Below are positions 58,290-64,000 of a stretch of 64,000 nucleotides of DNA, piece after piece (within the stretch, counting starts at the first letter, position 1; each line of letters opens with the position of its first letter). The stretch lies in assembly GCA_030765065.1 (NCBI GenBank), contig CM060990.1, forward strand, positions 669,444,118-669,508,117, written 5' to 3'. The notes under the pieces are model-generated. The model was not told where the DNA came from. It saw only the letters and a program-made list of their open reading frames with translations, and did not search any database. The stretch is from Deroplatys truncata. Lineage: Eukaryota; Arthropoda; Insecta; Mantodea; Mantidae. A program made the position numbers and the translations under genes.

Positions 58290-59605
58290 ATAAACCAGAT
58301 GTATGGAACAAACCTTCGTGCACTATAAGAACTAAAAGATGACGTCAGACGTGAAATTAACTCCATTTCCGACATCGAACTCTAGAGTATGAATGAAAAT
58401 GTCCTGAGAAGATGCCAGAAATGTCTAGATAGATGAGAGAGATTATTTCTGCTCCACGCTTGGGAAGCCAACTTGAAGTAGTATTGTTCTTGGAGTTTAC
58501 TTATTTATTCAGCTCCACTTATGGACGTGACTTTAAGTGGGTTATTTGTTACGTAATATGCTGCTACGTATGGGAAGCCGATTTGAAGATGTATTTTTGT
58601 TGTTACGCTCCAAGTTTAAAAAATATATTTGTTAACTTTGTTATTAAACTGCTTCAATAGATAGTATTTTTATTTATGTTTGCCTCGCCTGCGTCAGTAT
58701 TGTTTTAGAGACATGTTTCTTTTAATCAGGGCGTGGTGCGACAAGAATGTAGGCTTACACAGATTTTAAGTTTAAATTCACTTCTTTTTATTAATCCTTG
58801 ACACAAATTAAATAGCGCTACACTGATATCAAGAGCTGTGAGATTCTTTTATTTAATACTTGCACTTTGTTAATGCGTATACATAATTTTCGTTTCACAC
58901 GAATACGTAATATTTCTTTAGAGAACACATCTTCCATCCGGTTACTACCAAGGTCTGCAGGCAACTGAACATATTTCAACCGTCCCAAGCCGTAAACTTT
59001 TGTATTTCAAGTCTCTGATTGGCTAATCCTAGTCCAATAGAATACCTGCATTTTACTGAAGCTTTTTCTAGCTGTTGATTGGCTACATTTAAACTGTCAC
59101 AAAATTTACATTATCGTTGCTCTAATCATGACTAGTAACATTTAAACTCTCAAGCTTATTATTGCCTCAAGGTTACTTCATTGTTACCTCATTGTTAGCA
59201 ACTTAAAACTTATTATTCTCACAGTTCTTACACTATTAAACTACGTAATGCATTCACATAACATTATTAAACATGTTTATAATAATATAAGCATATGCAA
59301 TGACTGTTGCATACATTTTTTACAAATTATTATATACATATTGCTTAAAGGCGGGGTGTTATTGAAATATATATATATATATATTATATAATATAATTGA
59401 AATTATTCAAGTGTTGTCATAGAGAAGGACAACATGTTCAACATCTTTTGTGATAAGGTATGTGCTTATTATCATTTTAAGTCTAACCGTAACTATTAGA
59501 ACGTGAGGCGGTTGCGGGGATATTACAACTGTTTCTGCGGGAGTCCAAGATGTGGTGGCTGGCGCGCGAGCAGCGGCCACAGTGTGAAGGAATAGCACTG
59601 TATAA
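58290..59605 (-). repeat. Dispersed repeat R, copy split by LTR A
   Basis: Minus-strand copy of the repeat at 57545, with the LTR-like element at 58434-59419 between its halves. The two copies form an inverted pair about 0.5-2 kb apart. Confidence 0.72.
58434..59419 (-). mobile_element. LTR-like element family A, copy 5
   Basis: 986 bp flanked by a perfect 4-bp duplication TAGA (58430-58433 and 59420-59423). On the minus strand it runs TGACAACACTTG to ATCTCTCTCA. The interior has the CCAAT boxes, TTACGTAA (58549-58556) and CCCAAGCGTGG units. Repeat R supplies the empty site, so the ends are firm. Confidence 0.92.
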
Positions 59606-60211
59606 TTTAACAATATGCTAAGAAAATTATTTAGCATTATCAGTGTATTTAATATGCTTTAGTATCATGTACACAGCTATTGGTGGTATGTTGACCTTAC
59701 ATACGATTATTAAGGAGAAAGCCATGATTCGCATTTCCTCATCTGTATTTTTTTAAATATGGAATTATAAGAAAGAAGGTACAAATAAGAAGTGTTTGAA
59801 AGCTGTAAAACATGTGCACAATTACATCAACTACGTTTTGATTATTCTTGTATAATTTATAAAATGATGTAAGGAGCCATTAGTAAAATGATGTTACTTA
59901 TGATGCAACTTTTGTTTATATTTATGTTGTTACTATTCATGTTATTTATTTAAAGCCTGTGCCGTGCAAGCAGAATAGTATTATCATTCTTTTGGCAATA
60001 TTTTTTCTCGTCAGACAGAGAAATAAAAGTGGGAAGTATTTTACGTAAAGTAAATATATGATATAACGTTTAGCATCTCATAGAACTTATACTATAAAAA
60101 TCGCTGAAAAATACAGAAAAACGGACAGCAGAAATAAATTTTAAAAAGGCACTATCATCTTAGAATCTACAAACTATGCTACGAATTAAGTATTGTGCAC
60201 TCCACCAGTCA
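59606..60211. other. Unassigned, no gene seen
   Basis: AT-rich with no coding or repeat signal recognised. Confidence 0.3.
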
Positions 60212-60571
60212 TAAGAATGGACCATTTAAGTGAGACTGTACAATATCTCCAAAATTAAGCGTTGTAAAAGAAAATGTCTTTAATTAAAGTTGCTTGATAT
60301 TATGGGGAAAGTAAATGCCATTAGTCGTGTTTTGTTTGGAGGATATTCTGATGGTCATTTTAGGATCAATTTAAATTGACCCCAATAGTAGAATCCCATT
60401 TAAAATATTAAATTGACCCTAACATGACTATCACAGCATCCTCCAAACAAAACACGACTAATGGCATTTACTTTCCTCCATAATATCAAGCAACTTTTAT
60501 TCACGAAATTTTTTTCTACAACGCTTAGTTTTGGAGATTCTGTACAGTCTAAAATTAAACTGTCCACGCTG
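60212..60571. mobile_element. MITE family M, compact palindromic copy
   Basis: 360 bp made almost wholly of two inverted arms (CCAAAATTAAGCGTTGTA left, TACAACGCTTAGTTTTGG right) meeting near 60385. It ends in CACGCTG before TATA, as in its relatives, so a TA target is likely. It would fold into one long hairpin. Confidence 0.82.
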
Positions 60572-61821
60572 TATATGTTAATTTTTAGTACTTTGTAGCA
60601 TTAATTGTTCACCTTTAAAATGAACGATTAATAGCAGCTACAGGGTTTTATTTGTATTTCGACTTAAGATATTTTTATAGATACGGTTCAAAATAATTTT
60701 CTAAAAATGGAATGGAGATTTCATTTTAAAAAAATGTTATTTTGTGGGCTTTACGGAACATTGACTTTCGGCGATTAGCAGAACCGCGCTCTGCACAGTT
60801 TCTGAAATGTTCTCCCCACTCTTTGTATTATTGATTGCTTCTGAAACTTTTGATATGCATCAAGATTATTTGCTGCCTTGAAATCGCAGCTACATTAGTC
60901 GAGAGTTAATTCACGCACAATCCTACTCTCCAAAAACGCAAGGATTGGTGGAATGTATGCCCAGATGAATAAAAATGATTTTCGTTTTATTTTATATGAG
61001 GCAGATTTGGCATAAAATGAATCATTATCTGATTCCAGGTTGATGCAAGGGCAGTCAGCATATGTGCTGTGTTTCAGAGGAGAATTCAACATAATCCTCC
61101 GAAATTATGAAGTTTCAGCACCAGAAGTAGCTTCACTAGCCACCTTCATTCAAGAAGAAAAGCATAAAAAGTAAACAAGCAAATCCACAAACACGGAAGG
61201 TAACGGAGGTTTATTTAACCTTGAATAATTTAACATATTGCAGAAATTCAGCCTACATGAACAAATTAAACAAAAGCAATTCACAATTAACTTTGTTATT
61301 TTGAAACAATTATATGCTTTAGCTTTGTATAAAAGCAAAACTTATACACAAAGAAGTCGGAACTGTCGACTTTTAGGATACATTTTTAAACTATTTTATG
61401 AGTAGCAAAGGAAATGATCGCTGTAAAAGTTTTATGCATTGTATCTTATAAAATCTTGCTTTCTAAGAAACATTCATTTATTCTTCATCTCCTACTATTT
61501 ATTTGCAATAAAAAAGGAATTTGATACTCACCAAGTTTGGAGCTGCCTGTGCCACACTTCGTATCGTTACCCAGATTTGGAGACAGAAACTACGGCATTC
61601 CCAAGGCGATCAGTTGGACTTACCTGATCCAGAAGGAGAAAAGTAGGTAAATTACATAACCATTACATTGCTTAATGTCGGCTTCTATTAAAGCAGGGCA
61701 CAGGAAATATGCAAATGATGTTTCAAGAATAATCTAAGCTTATATCCATCTTTTCGGCCTACTCAAAGATGTCGCGAAGATGTCCAAATTGCTCCGATAG
61801 CTGTTAGCTATCACTCTTTAA
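60572..61821. other. Unassigned, no gene seen
   Basis: Short frames only, and no repeats recognised. Confidence 0.3.
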
Positions 61822-62640
61822 ATGTCGCGCTATAAAGTTTTAGAGGCGTTAGTGTATTCACTTGTCTGTGACTTCAATATGATCTATGAAAAACTACTTA
61901 GTTTTGAAGGGTTTCGTCCCAAAAAGGAGCTAGATATAATATTTAAGAATTTCTTCCCTTCGTTCTCGACGGGTAAAAAGTGGGTTACTGATTATAAGCC
62001 CGGTCGTAACATCCATTCAAAGTAATGAGCGCTCAGAGCGTCCCACAATCGCGAGATTGTGATAAAAGTCTGTAAATCTGTAATCCATGATGGCCAATTG
62101 AAAGTACACATTTAGCTGATATTATAAAGCGCTCAATAGACCGTGTTTTCTACATTTTACATGAACTTTTGTGTGTGAGAAAGCTTTCCATTTGATGAAT
62201 GAAGTTATTTATTAACGATGGACCAAAATCGCAACCTCATGAACATTTCTCAAGAGCGTTTAGGCTTGTTTAAACTAAATTCCAGCCAGTTTCTTCGACG
62301 ATCATAGCATTAGATGCAACATGGATTCATAACTACACGCCAGAGACGAAGGAATAGTCCAAAGAATGGTAAAAGGTGGAAGTGCACTAAAGAAAGAGAA
62401 AACGAATGCATCTGCAGGAAATGTCATGGCTACTGTTTCTAGAATTCTTATGGTGTGGTACTCATAGACTACCTCCAGAAGGGAAGAACCGCCACCAGGG
62501 AGTATTTCATTTCACTACTGGACTACTTAACCTATCGGTAGGCGCACGTTATAAAGTTTACAACATGAATATCACTAAGTACTACAAGACAAGGAAAGTT
62601 GGATAATGTATTGAAGGACACTACTAAATAAATGGTTGTA
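61822..62640 (+). pseudogene. Decayed mariner transposase
   Basis: Across shifting frames: FFPSFSTGKKWVTDYKPGRN (about 61950), SERPTIA (about 62035), RSIDRVFYILHELLCVRKLS (about 62135), ALDATWIHNYTPETKE (about 62310, where the family has DETWIHHYTPE with the first catalytic Asp), then ASAGNVMATV (about 62415). These follow mariner order from helix-turn-helix to the first third of the catalytic domain. The Asp-x-Glu at the first catalytic site reads Asp-Ala, and the second and third catalytic blocks were not found. Confidence 0.72.
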
Positions 62641-62764
62641 GGATGCTTACCAACAAATTCAGTTATTTGAATTTGACGAGACTATTTTGTCCCATTATTC
62701 TGAGAAGTGTTCACTCTCATTACACATTTTAAGATTTTATCAGTAATGTTAAGGTCAGTCATTT

Positions 62765-63229
62765 TCAGAAAAACGTTAACCTTATCACGATATTCGTCAC
62801 ACTCCTCTTTGGACCTGAAAGAAATTTCATGATGTTTTTAAGTTTTACCACACTTTTACACCATCGATAGTTTTTGTCTCTTCCAATAAGAACTCCTGCA
62901 CATCTTCCAGCTCGGTTCTCCACGATGCGCTGCCGCACCAACTCAACAAGGTCATCATTGATGAGGGACGGTCGCCCACTGCGCTCTTCATCATGGACAC
63001 TTTGAAGACCTTCGGAAAAATGCCTACACCAGCAACGCGCCATCTGTTTGCTTATGATGTTCGGCCCGACGTGACAGACCTGACGAATTTCGATCGGCGC
63101 TATGTTAATGCAGTAAGGAACCTTATCACTGAAAGAACCCAGTAGGCGGCGGGAGAACAAATAAGAGCCGCCATTTCGGGCCTCTGCTGCCGCACTACTG
63201 GTACCAGGCGGGACCTGTCCGGCGGGCAT
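62765..63229 (-). pseudogene. Second mariner-type remnant, N-terminal part
   Basis: A 154-codon frame containing PIEIRQVCHVGPNI and ARCWCRHFSEGLQSVHDEER, then SGRPSLINDDLVELVRQRI. This is the DNA-binding N-terminus and linker typical of insect mariner-like proteins. Similarity stops after VENR and the remaining codons match nothing, so the catalytic core is deleted. It faces the mariner at 61822, but the two differ in sequence and are separate insertions. Confidence 0.7.
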
Positions 63230-64000
63230 ATGATTGATACGACATAGATCTGTTACGCACGCGCAGTTTTTCCGGCTAAATACGTTTACTTTAAAGGAAA
63301 CAAAATCGGGAAGCTTACTTTCTTGATGTGCCTCGTACTTTTTACTACATTGATTAGACAGATAAGAACATTAAATAAAGAAGCAGTAACAGATATCGCA
63401 TTGTCGAGTAGGCATCAACAAAGGAATACATTGAACCGGTGAAGCTAAGCCTCAAGTTTAAAGCATTGATAAACCATAAGTGCTGCTGATGCTGTACTCG
63501 TTTTCATTCATCACAATAATGTACCTTCACCACGTATGGAATTATTGCTGCAGAACTACATTTACCTTGATTTTCAAGTGTTTTCACATCCGACGTATTC
63601 GCCGGGTATGTTGCCAGCGATTACTTTTTATTCCCAAACCCGAAGAAATGGCTGTGTGGACAAAGATTCACCTGAGACAGACGTTTATTTTGGACAGTCA
63701 GCAAATATGTTATTGAGGGTATTGACAAGTAGTCATTGGGTTCAATGTACCGATTTACAAGGTGAATCAGTACGTTTCATTGATTTAAATGTGTTGTGTG
63801 ATTGTATTGAATAGCATTTTCAACCCAATAAGTAATTGGGTTAAAGAATAAAAAACATTACTCTTAATTTTGTGTATTCTTGGGCAGTCCGAGAACAAAT
63901 AAGCAGTCCCTCGTACAAGAATTGATACCGTAATTATGGGCGGGAAAATATAAATAATTAAATAAAAATAGTAGTAAGTACTATTATTTTTGCAGTGTCA
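63230..64000. other. Unassigned, no gene seen
   Basis: Frames of 78-92 codons at 63480-63814 overlap each other and show no family motif. Confidence 0.3.

Noticed and set aside
62041-62070. Terminator-like hairpin around CACAATCGCGAGATTGTG
   Set aside because: A short palindrome inside decayed mariner coding sequence of a eukaryote; no transcription context.

Overview
The window is AT-rich animal nuclear DNA, most probably from an insect with a large, transposon-laden genome. Evidence for this is a cox2 fragment that reads best with the invertebrate mitochondrial code, several mariner and Tc1 lineages typical of arthropods, several families of tRNA-derived SINEs, a P-element/THAP transposase, and insect-type LTRs and non-LTR elements. 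I found no convincing ordinary host gene, no rRNA and no free-standing tRNA gene. The species call is inference.

Layout. 0.4-3.7 kb holds the only long intact reading frame: a P-element-like (THAP9-like) transposase on the minus strand, split by a SINE lying in its 12-bp target-site duplication between the THAP zinc finger and the rest. 4.3-16.6 kb carries LTR-like elements of several families, a full-length Tc1 copy with one in-frame stop, and a SINE with perfect duplications. 17-28 kb holds SINEs, a solo LTR, a foldback element carrying a nested LTR-like copy, a second inverted-repeat element and a LINE tail. A mitochondrial cox2 fragment lies at 29.1 kb and a second LINE tail at 30 kb, followed by a SINE inserted inside another SINE. 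33.1-35.2 kb is a decayed reverse transcriptase carrying a SINE, a TA-flanked MITE and a TAA microsatellite. 36.6-38.7 kb is a mariner copy cut by an LTR-like element. 41-47 kb has a second copy of the 23.3-kb solo LTR with a palindromic insert, a duplicated repeat with a 944-bp TA-flanked MITE in one copy, and an LTR copy. 52.8-63.2 kb holds a degraded second Tc1, SINEs, MITEs, an LTR-like insertion with its empty site nearby, and two mariner remnants.

The elements do not form a pathway. What they give is a readable insertion history and regulatory content. LTR family A (five copies of 1.0-1.2 kb, TG...CA ends, 4-bp duplications) carries palindromic TTACGTAA bZIP sites, eight of them in 325 bp of one copy, and a variable array of CCCAWACGTGG-type units. 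LTR family H and a further LTR at 14.7 kb carry canonical heat-shock elements just upstream of a TATA box, which suggests heat-inducible retrotransposon promoters. These two regulatory designs, and the frame-preserving SINE split of the transposase gene, are the observations I consider most worth following.
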